Assembly: GCA_963669405.2 (NCBI GenBank)
Contig: CAXXHF010000001.1
Location: 262,859-326,858 of the forward strand
DNA from: Aureisphaera sp963669405
Lineage (GTDB): Bacteria > Bacteroidota > Bacteroidia > Flavobacteriales > Flavobacteriaceae
DNA length: 64,000 nt
Reading direction: 5' to 3'
The position numbers and the translations under genes were made by a program. Below the pieces are notes generated by a model that was not told the DNA's origin, ran no database searches, and worked only from the letters and a program-made list of their open reading frames with translations. Each line of letters opens with the position of its first letter. Within the stretch, counting starts at the first letter, position 1. Shown piece by piece: positions 1 to 7,993 of this stretch.

Positions 1-622
1 TTTTAGGAAAACTAATATCTACATCTCCATTTAAGCTACTAAACATCATATTTGCACCTTGATGAACCGACGAAAACGATACTTTAATGGTTTGGTTTAA
101 GGCATCTGCAATTACAGATCCTCCAACATTATGCATCGTTACCTTTCCATTGGTATTACTTACTTCATGGGTGCCTTCTACTCCTTCTACCAATATATTT
201 CCTTGATTAATGGTTTTTAGCTCCAAAGAAAATTTCTTTGGGACTTTAATCACAAAATCAATGACCCATTTACCGGGAGTATGCTTAACGTATACGGTAT
301 TGTCAATTTCTTCTACAGTAAAGGAAAGGGAGTTATCTACCATTTTCCGAAGACCGTCTCGCGTATTCGCCTTCTCATTTTTACCACTTTTATTCCATCC
401 CTCACTCTTTTCCTGTCCTTTGGCTTCTACAATGACATCGCTTCCATTATGTGCTTGCACGGTAATTCCTCCATCGATTAGATGCACTACCAATTTTCCG
501 TCCTGTCCAGGCTTAGAAAGTGGTATTGTAAAGGTTTCACTGGTCTGTGCTAGTGTCTGAGAACTGATCATGAAGAGCATTAAGAGTCCTAGGTACTTCA
601 TTGTGTTATATGTTTTTTTCAT
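1..622 (-). CDS. DUF4097-type secreted protein, C-terminus cut by window edge
   Basis: The reading frame is open to the left edge, so the C-terminus is missing. The first ATG at 622 gives a peptide starting MKKTYNTMKYLGLLMLFM, and a second in-frame ATG at 601 gives a cleaner Sec signal peptide ending in LAQ. After the signal come short repeating strands with motifs such as SLNGDVDIS and TINQGNI, typical of the right-handed beta-helix of DUF4097 (putative adhesin) proteins. The start lies 3 nt past the stop of the preceding DUF4097 gene, so the two are co-transcribed with the sigma factor further upstream. The two proteins share layout and repeat motifs and are probably paralogues. The molecular role of DUF4097 proteins is not established; cell-envelope location is inferred from the signal peptide. 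Confidence 0.85.
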   Translation of the reverse strand, partial: MKKTYNTMKYLGLLMLFMISSQTLAQTSETFTIPLSKPGQDGKLVVHLIDGGITVQAHNGSDVIVEAKGQEKSEGWNKSGKNEKANTRDGLRKMVDNSLSFTVEEIDNTVYVKHTPGKWVIDFVIKVPKKFSLELKTINQGNILVEGVEGTHEVSNTNGKVTMHNVGGSVIADALNQTIKVSFSSVHQGANMMFSSLNGDVDISFPK

Positions 623-625
623 GAT

Positions 626-1486
626 TTATCCTTTTATAGTAACATCTCCATTTAATACATCGAAATCCATGCGAATGCCACCAGATCCTATCTGGAATTC
701 GGTATTCTTATTCATTTTATATTTGGTGCCTTTTTTCCCTTTTCCTTTAGACATTTTTATTCCCGAATTTGAGGTACGTGTTTCCAAATTAGTATAAATA
801 TCTCCGTTCAAACTCTTAAAAGATACATCGGCATTTAGTCCACCCTGTACATTGATATTGATATCCCCATTTAAAGAAGCAAACCTAGAGTCTTTGTTGG
901 GGTTCTTAGAATAACTAATGTTAATGTCCTTGTTTAAGGCATTGGCATACGTTTTTCCTGAAATATCTTCCAGTGTAATGGCTCCATTTATATTGCTCAC
1001 TGTAATGTCATTGGCTTCTACCCTTTTGGCAAAAATATCCCCGCGGTTTATAGTACTCAATTCCAGATTTGTATTCTTAGGAACCTTGATGGTAATATCG
1101 AGCAAGTAATCGTACTTAATCCCATTCCAAGGTCCTTTATGGCTAAATCTGCCTGTTTCTAAATCGAACTCGGTATAGGGAGAGTCATGATACACATAGA
1201 TAATATCATCTTTGGTTTCTACTTTAATACCTATTTCCTGTTTTCCTTGTTCCAATTGTCTATTGTTATTTCCAGAAATGGATTTCTTTACCGAAATGGA
1301 AACGGTGTTGCTATTGGTTCCTTCTACTTTAATAGAGCCGTTCACATTATAGACAACCAGAAGGTTTTCTGAGGAATTGCTAGGAAACTGTTTCGTGTCG
1401 GTTAGGGTTTCTGAATGTTTTTGGGCAAACATAGTCCCCACAATAAGTAAGCATAAAACGGTTGTAATTGATTGTAATTTTTTCAT
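626..1486 (-). CDS. DUF4097 family secreted beta-helix protein
   Basis: 286 residues. A signal peptide occupies residues 1-22 (ends MFAQ). The body from about residue 40 is a series of short beta strands with repeated SLNGDI/NINGAI motifs, characteristic of DUF4097 putative adhesins. Near the C-terminus is a lysine/glycine-rich stretch (KGKGKKGTK) followed by a final strand LNGDVTIKG. It lies 44 nt after the HEAT-repeat membrane protein and 3 nt before a second DUF4097 gene, forming a four-gene operon with an ECF sigma factor. In Bacteroidota such genes often follow sigma/anti-sigma pairs, so an envelope-stress output or sensing role is a reasonable inference, not something shown by sequence. 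Confidence 0.85.
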   Translation of the reverse strand: MKKLQSITTVLCLLIVGTMFAQKHSETLTDTKQFPSNSSENLLVVYNVNGSIKVEGTNSNTVSISVKKSISGNNNRQLEQGKQEIGIKVETKDDIIYVYHDSPYTEFDLETGRFSHKGPWNGIKYDYLLDITIKVPKNTNLELSTINRGDIFAKRVEANDITVSNINGAITLEDISGKTYANALNKDINISYSKNPNKDSRFASLNGDININVQGGLNADVSFKSLNGDIYTNLETRTSNSGIKMSKGKGKKGTKYKMNKNTEFQIGSGGIRMDFDVLNGDVTIKG

Positions 1487-1530
1487 GATTGTTCGTTTTT
1501 TCCTGTATTAACAGGTGATTGATTGATTAA

Positions 1531-2337
1531 TTAAATGATCTCCTTTATGGATTCTTCCAATTTCTCCTTTACTGCTTCATTGATATTTGGTTTTTTTAAT
1601 AAAGTTTCCATGGAATTGATTGATTTCTGTTCTTTTAATGTTACCATTAGTTCTGCCAAAGCAATCTGAACCAATGGGGATTCCTGTTGCGTAATAGACA
1701 TTACTAATCCTTCTCTTACAATAGGATTTTCTACATATTTGGATAAAGAGGTAACCGCAGCTAGACGGACATTTACGTTGGGGTCGGTATTGAGCATTTT
1801 AAACAGCGCTTCTATAACTTTATCGGTAGTACTATCTAATTTTTTTACTTCACTCAACGCTTCCAACCTTTTGGTTGCAGACGGCTGATCTGCCAATGAC
1901 ATTACCAATTGCGTTCTTACATCATTGGTTTCTTGCTCTGCAGCTTTCAACTCTTCATGGGTTACCCCCAGAGTATCACCAGTACCAAGATTTTCTGAGT
2001 TCCAACCCTTCCCCAAAAAGAAGCCCAATACCAAAACAATACTGGCAGCTATACCTATTAACCAAGGTTGTAGGCGAAATACTTTTGGCTGATTCTTTCG
2101 ATTTTCTATTTGAGTTCCTGATTCATTTTGTAGGTTTTCATAAAAAACAATGTCCATGTTCTTACTGGGCAATTTCAATTCTGAATCCAACTCCTTTAAA
2201 ATGGGATCCCAATCTGCTAATTCTGCCTTCGTTTCGGGATTGTTTTCCAAAAACAGATCAATCGCTTCCTTTACATTTTCAGGGAGTTGCCCCAATACAT
2301 AATCTGGCCATAAATCGAGTACTTGTTTCTTATCCAT
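1531..2337 (-). CDS. Probable anti-sigma factor with transmembrane helix and HEAT-like repeats
   Basis: 268 residues. Residues 1-60 resemble the N-terminal sigma-binding part of membrane anti-sigma factors (WPDYVLGQLPENVKEAIDLF) but lack the zinc-binding Cys/His set. A single transmembrane helix spans about 92-109 (WLIGIAASIVLVLGFFLG). Residues 145-265 form amphipathic helical repeats of the HEAT type (NVRLAAVTSLSKYV, LVQIALAELMVTL) that would lie on the other side of the membrane. It starts 3 nt after the ECF sigma factor stop. Gene order and topology support an anti-sigma role; the helical repeats would be the sensory part. Function is inferred from context. Confidence 0.75.
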   Translation of the reverse strand: MDKKQVLDLWPDYVLGQLPENVKEAIDLFLENNPETKAELADWDPILKELDSELKLPSKNMDIVFYENLQNESGTQIENRKNQPKVFRLQPWLIGIAASIVLVLGFFLGKGWNSENLGTGDTLGVTHEELKAAEQETNDVRTQLVMSLADQPSATKRLEALSEVKKLDSTTDKVIEALFKMLNTDPNVNVRLAAVTSLSKYVENPIVREGLVMSITQQESPLVQIALAELMVTLKEQKSINSMETLLKKPNINEAVKEKLEESIKEII

Positions 2338-2340
2338 ATC

Positions 2341-2895
2341 CTATTGTTTTTGAAGGTTGAGATACACCGTTTTTAATTCTTTTAATGCTCTATGCGCTTT
2401 GGTCCTAGCTGTATCTTCGGTACATCCTAAAATGGCACCTACCTCTTTGTACTTCAATTCTTTTAGTTTACTTAGTATGATTACCTCTCGTTTTTCCAAC
2501 GAAAGTCTATCCAATGCTTGCTGTAATAAGTTTTTGGATTCCTTCAGTTCTATTTCAGCTTCAATCCCCTTTCCATCTTCTTTTTTATAGTTCACCTTAT
2601 CCAGATCCATCGTTTCTATATGTTTTTTATTCTTTCTGAAATGATCATGATTCACATTTCTTGCAATTTGAAACATCCAAGTGACGAACTTACTGTCCTC
2701 CGTATAGGTATGTTTGTATTTTAAAATTCGCATGAATACATTCTGCAACAAATCTTCTGAAAGCTCCGAATCATGATTGGACTGTAAGAAAAAATTATAC
2801 ACCCAAACCTTATATCTTTCATAAAGCAGTCCTAATCGATCGATCTCGCCATTTTTCACTGCAAGCATGATGGTGTTGTCGGTTAGCGTATTCAA
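2341..2895 (-). CDS. RNA polymerase ECF sigma factor
   Basis: 184 residues using a TTG at 2895; an in-frame ATG at 2868 (MLAVKNGEIDRLG) is an equally plausible start. Region 2 spans roughly residues 20-95 (LLYERYKVWVYNFF, DLLQNVFMRILKY, FVTWMFQIARN) and region 4 spans 125-180 with the helix-turn-helix YKEVGAILGCTEDTARTKAH. No regions 1 or 3 are present, so this is a sigma-70 ECF type. It heads an operon with a putative membrane anti-sigma factor and two DUF4097 secreted proteins. A perfect 21-bp palindrome lies just upstream at 2929-2949. The target regulon is unknown; autoregulation is typical of such operons. Confidence 0.9.
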   Translation of the reverse strand: MNTLTDNTIMLAVKNGEIDRLGLLYERYKVWVYNFFLQSNHDSELSEDLLQNVFMRILKYKHTYTEDSKFVTWMFQIARNVNHDHFRKNKKHIETMDLDKVNYKKEDGKGIEAEIELKESKNLLQQALDRLSLEKREVIILSKLKELKYKEVGAILGCTEDTARTKAHRALKELKTVYLNLQKQ

Positions 2896-2928
2896 AAGCT
2901 GGTTTTTGGTGTTTCTGAAATAATAAAC

Positions 2929-2949
2929 TCACGTTTTTAAAAAACGTGA
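2929..2949. repeat. Perfect 21-bp palindrome upstream of ECF operon
   Basis: Arms TCACGTTTTT and AAAAACGTGA around a single central base. It lies 34 nt upstream of the TTG start of the sigma factor and 51 nt downstream of the serine hydrolase stop. It could be an operator for the sigma operon or a weak transcription terminator for the upstream gene. No T-run follows it on the minus strand, which argues against a standard intrinsic terminator. Confidence 0.5.
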
Positions 2950-2999
2950 CAGAAAAAATAAATAATTATTGGAAATCAATGGATTCGATGAGAAATAAG

Positions 3000-4214
3000 C
3001 TATTGAAAGCTATAGAGTTCATTGTGAATTCCATAAAAAGCATCATCTTGTTGTTCCTGTTGTACATCTAAATTACTGAAAAGAATTCTACCAATGCCCT
3101 GATCTTTATAGAAGTACATCATGGTTGCAATGCCAAAATCATTTCCGCCATGACCAATACAACAATCTTGATCCAAATCCCAAATAAGTCCGCTTTGGGT
3201 TTCAAGGTTTGGAAAATGGGACGTAAACATTTCTTGGTAGGAAGAGCTTTTTAAGATAGTTCCTTCTCCATCATATCCTTTCATCATTTCCTGAAGGAAA
3301 AGTGTCATATCTTCTATACTGGAATAAAAACCTCCGTCTGGATAAGTAATGATACGGTAGTCTGGAACAGGATGATAACGGTCATTGTAATAAGCAATAT
3401 GGTTTAGGGTATCCACTTCTGCTTTGGACCAGCCAGATCTATCCATTTTTAAAGGTCTCAAAATATGTTGTCTTGTATAATCCCGATAGTCGGTTTTGGT
3501 AACGATTTCTATGATATGTGCTAAGAGTGCTGTTCCATAATTGCTATACTCATAATAAGAACCGGGTTGTGCATTCAAAAAAGTAGCTGGGCTATACCAT
3601 GCTCCCTTTTCGGAAAATATATCGAAAAGGAATGCGTCCATAGCTTTCGGGATATTGGTATTGTAAGAAGTTATGATAGGATGCCAGACTTCACGCCAGT
3701 TTTCTTTTACTAGTTTTTTACTGAAAATATTTCCTTTCCCTCCATGGGGCTCATCGGTAATACCAGATGTATGAGTAGCCAAATGTTGAAGGGTAATTGG
3801 TATTTCCTTAAAATTTGGATGATGAACCGAATAAGGCAGGTATTTGTTAATAGGATCTTTTAAAGAAAGTTTTCCTTCCTCCACAGCTTTCATAAGAGCC
3901 ACGGAGATGAGTGTCTTACTTACAGAAGCAATCATTTGTGTGGTTTGCGGATTGTAACGCAACCCTTTTTCCATATTGGCAAAACCATATCCTTTAGAAA
4001 AATATACGGAGTCTTTACTAAAAATACTTACCGCAAAGCCTGGTAAAATATCTTCATTGGATTTTTGGGATAAGAAGATATCCAAACTATCAAGTCTTTG
4101 CTGACGGGCTTCAGATAACGGTGAAGAGGCTACTGTTTTCTTAGCATCATTCTTATTTAAACAACCAACAGATAATAGTAGTATAAAAAAGAAAGAAACG
4201 TAGTTGATGGACAT
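3000..4214 (-). CDS. Serine hydrolase, class C beta-lactamase-fold lipoprotein
   Basis: 404 residues. The N-terminus is a lipoprotein signal with a lipobox ending in Cys18 (LLSVGC). The catalytic SxxK motif is SVSK at 97-100 and the Tyr motif is YSN at 223-225; an HGGND motif near residue 360 fits the third (KTG-like) motif position. This is the penicillin-binding/AmpC-like serine hydrolase family, which includes D-aminopeptidases, esterases and D,D-peptidases. The substrate cannot be told from sequence. It appears to be a single-gene unit between the sialidase-like gene and the ECF operon, transcribed in the same direction as both. Confidence 0.85.
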   Translation of the reverse strand: MSINYVSFFFILLLSVGCLNKNDAKKTVASSPLSEARQQRLDSLDIFLSQKSNEDILPGFAVSIFSKDSVYFSKGYGFANMEKGLRYNPQTTQMIASVSKTLISVALMKAVEEGKLSLKDPINKYLPYSVHHPNFKEIPITLQHLATHTSGITDEPHGGKGNIFSKKLVKENWREVWHPIITSYNTNIPKAMDAFLFDIFSEKGAWYSPATFLNAQPGSYYEYSNYGTALLAHIIEIVTKTDYRDYTRQHILRPLKMDRSGWSKAEVDTLNHIAYYNDRYHPVPDYRIITYPDGGFYSSIEDMTLFLQEMMKGYDGEGTILKSSSYQEMFTSHFPNLETQSGLIWDLDQDCCIGHGGNDFGIATMMYFYKDQGIGRILFSNLDVQQEQQDDAFYGIHNELYSFQ

Positions 4215-4265
4215 GGGTTGGAGTCGTTTTAATTAAAGACTCCTAATTTGGTATAACGTTACACC

Positions 4266-4299
4266 ATAAAACCCGCCCTAATTTTATGCTTAGGACGGG
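4266..4299 (-). terminator. Intrinsic terminator after sialidase-like gene
   Basis: Ten-base-pair stem CCCGTCCTAA / TTAGGGCGGG on the minus strand (one T-G pair) with an 8-nt loop, followed by TTTTAT. It starts about 20 nt past the stop at 4319. Confidence 0.8.
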
Positions 4300-4318
4300 A
4301 GTATTGAAGAAATCTTTA

Positions 4319-5980
4319 TTATTCTACAATGACTTTTGCGATCGATTTTTGATCGCCCGAAGTAATTGTAATAAAATATAATCCTGAATTCAATTTTTTC
4401 TGATCTAAAGAGTTCCAAGAAATTCGTTGCGGTCCGGAAACTGTTTCATTTAACAGGGTATGCACTTTCTTTCCAAGAATATCATATACGGCTACTTCCG
4501 TTTTTTCTGTTGATTCTACCTGAAAAGAAATACTGGTTTCATGAGTAGCTGGATTTGGTGATACCATAAGATTGAATGGGTTGGATGCTAGATCTTCAAC
4601 TCCAAGTAATGCAGGCGTAATCCTAGTATAATAGACATCCTGTCCTCCATTTAAGGTATTACACCAAGCCAAATGAGCGTGATCGTTATCACTTTTCATA
4701 TCATAATAATCACCCATTTTACTTTGTTGAGGATAACCTATTGTAGGGTCGAAAGCATCAGATAAAGGAAGGTTATACAACCATGTTTCCCCTTCATCTT
4801 CAGAATAGGCATAATACAAAACAGAATCTAGCCCTCCATTATCATCTCGGGTATCTAACCAGACCACATCAATACGACCGTTGGGGGCCACAGACATGGT
4901 TCCAAACCAATTGTAGTTACCCAAAGGATCTGTGTTAATGCGTACTGGAGCTGCAAAATTTTGTCCTCCGTCCGTACTTTTTGCAAACATCACATCTACA
5001 GGATCTCCGCCGCCACTTGGTACTACAGAAGCCAACATATATACATTGTCATTGTTTAAATCTACATCGACCCAAACCTGACCAGCCAAACCACTTGGAT
5101 TAATAGGTAAAGAAGCCGCGACAGTTCCGTTTAAATCTACAATATTGGCAAAATCCCAAGTAATGGTGGCTGCTGGATCTTTGGCATTGGTAGATTTTAC
5201 CAACACTGTACTTCCTCCTGCTCTTCCAGAGATGTATAAATCACCACTTGCATTTACTGCCAATGTACCCCAAAAAGGGTTTCCATCAATGGCAATACAG
5301 GTTTCAAAAGTTTCACTGCCATCGGTAGAGCGGGTAAAGTACCCTGGAGAACATGTACTAAAAGAGGAGTTCCAATTAGAATAATTATTCCCAGCCCCTA
5401 TACCAGCAGTTCTATCCAGACGCATCCATTGTTTGTCTCCACCAAACGCAGGATAAGGTCCATCCCAAACAATCCCTCCATCTTCAATCTTATAAACATC
5501 GCAAGCAAAGGTGCCTTGTAGACTGTTGTAATAAAAATTTCCGTTGGCATCAAAATCCAATACAGGATCGGATCTAAAAACACCGGGGTTAATAACACCA
5601 GGAAAGGTAAAAGAAGTTCCGCCATCTAAGGAATAACCATATCCAGCCTGTCTAAAATTACTACTGATAACATCAAACTGTCTCCAACCAACAACTATAC
5701 GGTCATTGTTTGTGGGGTCTACTGCCAAAGAAGGTTCATTTCCGGCATCTCCAACAATATCATTTCCGTCTGAATCTACATTTACCTGAGTGGTAAAAAA
5801 GTTAGCAGCACGAACATTATAAGCGGGCTGCCTTGGCATAAGTGATTTATCAACCTCAACATAAGCATCGTCTGGCGTCTCATCATGCAAAGCTCGGACT
5901 TCATCTTCAGAAAAATTTTGCCCAAAGGTAATTATAGAGGCAAATAAGAAGCATACTAGAATAGGTAGTTTCGTTTTCAT
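4319..5980 (-). CDS. Secreted sialidase-fold (BNR-like) protein with T9SS type A sorting domain
   Basis: 553 residues starting at the ATG at 5980 (MKTKLPILVCFLFAS...), chosen because it begins a clean signal peptide ending FGQ; the frame extends further upstream but without such a signal. The central part (about 60-450) has repeated motifs of a six-bladed sialidase-like propeller (GYSLDGGTSFTFPG, FAKSTDGGQNFAAPV, AYSEDEGETWLYN). The C-terminal 75 residues form a type IX secretion sorting domain (NPFNLMVSPNPATHETSIS, VYDILGKKVHTL, LNSGLYFITI). The protein is therefore exported through the outer membrane and either released or surface-attached. Asp-box motifs do not prove sialidase activity; the substrate is unknown. 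Confidence 0.85.
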   Translation of the reverse strand: MKTKLPILVCFLFASIITFGQNFSEDEVRALHDETPDDAYVEVDKSLMPRQPAYNVRAANFFTTQVNVDSDGNDIVGDAGNEPSLAVDPTNNDRIVVGWRQFDVISSNFRQAGYGYSLDGGTSFTFPGVINPGVFRSDPVLDFDANGNFYYNSLQGTFACDVYKIEDGGIVWDGPYPAFGGDKQWMRLDRTAGIGAGNNYSNWNSSFSTCSPGYFTRSTDGSETFETCIAIDGNPFWGTLAVNASGDLYISGRAGGSTVLVKSTNAKDPAATITWDFANIVDLNGTVAASLPINPSGLAGQVWVDVDLNNDNVYMLASVVPSGGGDPVDVMFAKSTDGGQNFAAPVRINTDPLGNYNWFGTMSVAPNGRIDVVWLDTRDDNGGLDSVLYYAYSEDEGETWLYNLPLSDAFDPTIGYPQQSKMGDYYDMKSDNDHAHLAWCNTLNGGQDVYYTRITPALLGVEDLASNPFNLMVSPNPATHETSISFQVESTEKTEVAVYDILGKKVHTLLNETVSGPQRISWNSLDQKKLNSGLYFITITSGDQKSIAKVIVE

Positions 5981-6152
5981 GAGCGTTTTTTTATTTTCCA
6001 TTAAAGATAAGATATTCCACCCAACATTTATGAAATCCGAATCTTGATTTATAAAACACGACTTGTACGAATAAAAAATAGTGGCACTATTTATGTTTAA
6101 CAATCAATTATCAAATAATCACTATATTCGAAAAATAAAAATGCCCTGCAAA

Positions 6153-6812
6153 ATGAATAAGAACCTATACCTCAGCTTTACATTGTTATTTGCTTTATTT
6201 TCTACTGTTGCCTTTGCGCAAGATTATACAGTAGACATTGAAGAAGAAAAGAAAGCCAACCGTTTATTTCTTTATGCGGTTAACAAAAACCTAGTCGATC
6301 TGGATGTTTCCATTAAGGTCACCGGAACTGGTTTTAGACAACGAAAAGGAGTGCCAAGAAAGACCCGTATTCCTGCAACTTCTCGTGTTAACATATTAAG
6401 TTTAATTATTGAGAGAGGAAAGCAACCTGTTTATGAGTATGAATTGGATGTTACCGACAGTTTATCCAGAAGAGTCATTAAAAAAGAGTTTGAACTCATA
6501 AAGATTGACCCTAAAAAGTCTATTACACTCTACATTACTGAAAAGTGTAGAACGTGTGATACCATCATGAATCCTTTGAAGAATAGTCCTTTCAAATTCA
6601 AATCCTATAATATTGCTGAAAACGAAGGTGTAAGAACGCAATTGGAAAAAGCATTTGTTGGTGCATCGGTTCCACTTGCTGAAATGGAAAACCCTGTAGT
6701 GATGTTAGATGGAAAAATGTACATCCATATAGATTCATATGAAGCCTTAATGATGCGTGTGGAAGAAGAAGGTGATGTAAAACCACTACCCGCTTCAGAT
6801 AACGAAAACTAA
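6153..6812 (+). CDS. Secreted glutaredoxin/thioredoxin-like protein
   Basis: 219 residues from the ATG at 6153, which begins a signal peptide ending VAFAQ; an ATG four codons upstream (6141) is possible. Residues 25-120 look like an N-terminal beta-rich domain. From about 122 a glutaredoxin-like fold begins with a beta strand and the redox motif CRTC at 132-135 (TLYITEKCRTCDTI), and a later segment VMLDGKMYIH resembles the cis-loop strand region. It sits alone, ends in a strong terminator, and is divergent from the sialidase-like gene. A periplasmic thiol redox role is inferred from the CxxC and the signal peptide; no partner gene is adjacent. Confidence 0.7.
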   Translation: MNKNLYLSFTLLFALFSTVAFAQDYTVDIEEEKKANRLFLYAVNKNLVDLDVSIKVTGTGFRQRKGVPRKTRIPATSRVNILSLIIERGKQPVYEYELDVTDSLSRRVIKKEFELIKIDPKKSITLYITEKCRTCDTIMNPLKNSPFKFKSYNIAENEGVRTQLEKAFVGASVPLAEMENPVVMLDGKMYIHIDSYEALMMRVEEEGDVKPLPASDNEN

Positions 6813-6834
6813 ATTAATCACATATTATATTTTA

Positions 6835-6870
6835 AACCGTCTCTTCATAAATCAAGAGACGGTTTTTTTG
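6835..6870 (+). terminator. Intrinsic terminator
   Basis: Stem AAACCGTCTCTT / AAGAGACGGTTT with an 8-nt loop followed by a run of T residues, 22 nt after the glutaredoxin-like gene. Confidence 0.9.
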
Positions 6871-6924
6871 TGAATTTTTCATTTGGCATTTTTCTTGTGC
6901 TACTAGCTACAAACCATTGTACGT

Positions 6925-7482
6925 ATGAAAAATTCCAGACAAACACCTAGTATCCATACTGGTAGTATGGCAGATATTGCCTTCCTATTGCTTATTTTCT
7001 TTTTGGTAACCACTGTTATTCCCAATGACAAAGGGATTACTCGAATGCTTCCCAAAAAATGCCAAGACCCTCCATGTTTACTCCCTATTAACGAACGTAA
7101 CATCCTACGGATAGAACTCAATAAAAATGGGGAGCTTATGGCGAACAAGGTTTCTATTGGTTTTTCTGAATTAAAAAAAACCTTAATGGACTTCATTGAC
7201 AACAACGGAGATAAGAGCTGCGGCTATTGTGACGGAGCTGGTATTGCAGATTCTTCAGACAACCCTACAGAAGCCATTGTAGCCTTACATACTGATAGAG
7301 AATCCAGTTATAAGGATTTCATGGCCATACAAGTGGAATTAAGCAAGGCATATTTAGAACTAAGAGAACAATATGTATCAAAAGCTTTTAACGGGAAAGC
7401 CTTTTCTGAATTAACAAAAGAAGAAATGAAACAGGTACAAGAAGCCTATCCCCTACTTTTTTCTGAAGCAGAATTAAAATAA
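6925..7482 (+). CDS. ExbD/TolR-family biopolymer transport protein, orphan
   Basis: 185 residues. A short cytoplasmic tail is followed by one transmembrane helix at about 14-32 (SMADIAFLLLIFFLVTTVI) that contains the conserved Asp at residue 17, the proton-path residue of ExbD/TolR proteins. The rest is periplasmic and includes four Cys residues (CQDPPC near 50, CGYC near 97) that are unusual for the family. ExbD normally works with ExbB and TonB to energise outer-membrane receptors, but no exbB or tonB lies nearby. In Bacteroidota a second ExbD is often encoded in the same cluster; here it stands alone. Assignment by the N-terminal helix is firm; its partner is unknown. Confidence 0.85.
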   Translation: MKNSRQTPSIHTGSMADIAFLLLIFFLVTTVIPNDKGITRMLPKKCQDPPCLLPINERNILRIELNKNGELMANKVSIGFSELKKTLMDFIDNNGDKSCGYCDGAGIADSSDNPTEAIVALHTDRESSYKDFMAIQVELSKAYLELREQYVSKAFNGKAFSELTKEEMKQVQEAYPLLFSEAELK

Positions 7483-7498
7483 GCAACCAAAAAGTTGC
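7483..7498. promoter_or_regulatory. Putative ArsR operator copy 1
   Basis: Inverted repeat GCAAC-N6-GTTGC. Its right arm contains the TTG that is correctly placed to be the -33 element of the promoter of the SRPBCC/ArsR operon. An identical-arm copy lies 41 bp downstream. Confidence 0.6.
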
Positions 7499-7524
7499 GT
7501 ATTAAAATTTCTTTTGTAATTTAG
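7495..7524 (+). promoter_or_regulatory. Predicted promoter of SRPBCC/ArsR operon
   Basis: TTG at 7495-7497 and TAATTTAG at 7517-7524 with a 19-bp spacer, matching the Bacteroidota promoter pattern (TTG, 19-21 bp, TAnnTTTG) with one mismatch in the -7 box. Both boxes overlap the two inverted repeats at 7483-7498 and 7524-7539. Confidence 0.5.
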
Positions 7525-7539
7525 CAACCAATTAGTTGC
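7524..7539. promoter_or_regulatory. Putative ArsR operator copy 2
   Basis: Inverted repeat GCAAC-N6-GTTGC with the same arms as the copy at 7483-7498 and a different centre. It begins at the last base of the predicted -7 box, where a bound repressor would block transcription start. Confidence 0.6.
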
Positions 7540-7564
7540 ATGTTTAATACTTAATATTTTTATT

Positions 7565-7993
7565 ATGACTGACGCCATTACAAAAGAAGTACTCCTTCAA
7601 CACCCTATCGACACAATCTGGAATGCCATTACCATTGCAGAGGAAATATCCTCTTGGTTCATTAAAGCAGATTTTAAAGCAGAAGCTGGTTATGAATATA
7701 CCTTTGTAGCTAGTGAAGAAAAAGGATGTATTAACATCACTGGAGAAGTAAAATCTGCCTCCCCATATTTGTTAGTATATACATGGGTAGTACAAGATAC
7801 GGATGTAGAAACCACTGTAAAATGGGAATTGGAAACTACTGAAAAGGGAACCAAATTAACATTGGAACATTCAGGGATTTCAAACTATGCAGGAGATACT
7901 GCCATCGCAATGTTCAATAGCTTTAATGGCGGTTGGGACCAATGCATCAATGCTTTGGATGAATACGTGAAAAAATTAACCCATGCAGGATAA
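7565..7993 (+). CDS. SRPBCC (AHSA1/START-like) domain protein
   Basis: 142 residues forming a single SRPBCC hydrophobic-pocket domain of the AHSA1 type: N-terminal strand and helix ITKEVLLQHPIDTIWNAITIAEEISSWF, then beta strands (YEYTFVA, LLVYTWVV, TVKWELE) and a long C-terminal helix with GGWDQCINALDEYV. Such proteins bind small hydrophobic ligands or act as activator-like proteins. The next gene, an ArsR regulator, overlaps its last 11 nt, and SRPBCC/ArsR pairing is a common two-gene unit. Together with the twin operators upstream this suggests the pair is autorepressed. The ligand is unknown. Confidence 0.85.
   Translation: MTDAITKEVLLQHPIDTIWNAITIAEEISSWFIKADFKAEAGYEYTFVASEEKGCINITGEVKSASPYLLVYTWVVQDTDVETTVKWELETTEKGTKLTLEHSGISNYAGDTAIAMFNSFNGGWDQCINALDEYVKKLTHAG

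Noticed and set aside
1875..2360. 161-codon plus-strand ORF opposite the anti-sigma gene
   Set aside because: Antisense to a well-supported gene, with no start signal and unnatural amino-acid content.
4319..5980. Sialidase activity for the T9SS Asp-box protein
   Set aside because: Asp-box repeats show a propeller fold only; the arginine triad and other catalytic residues could not be identified by eye.
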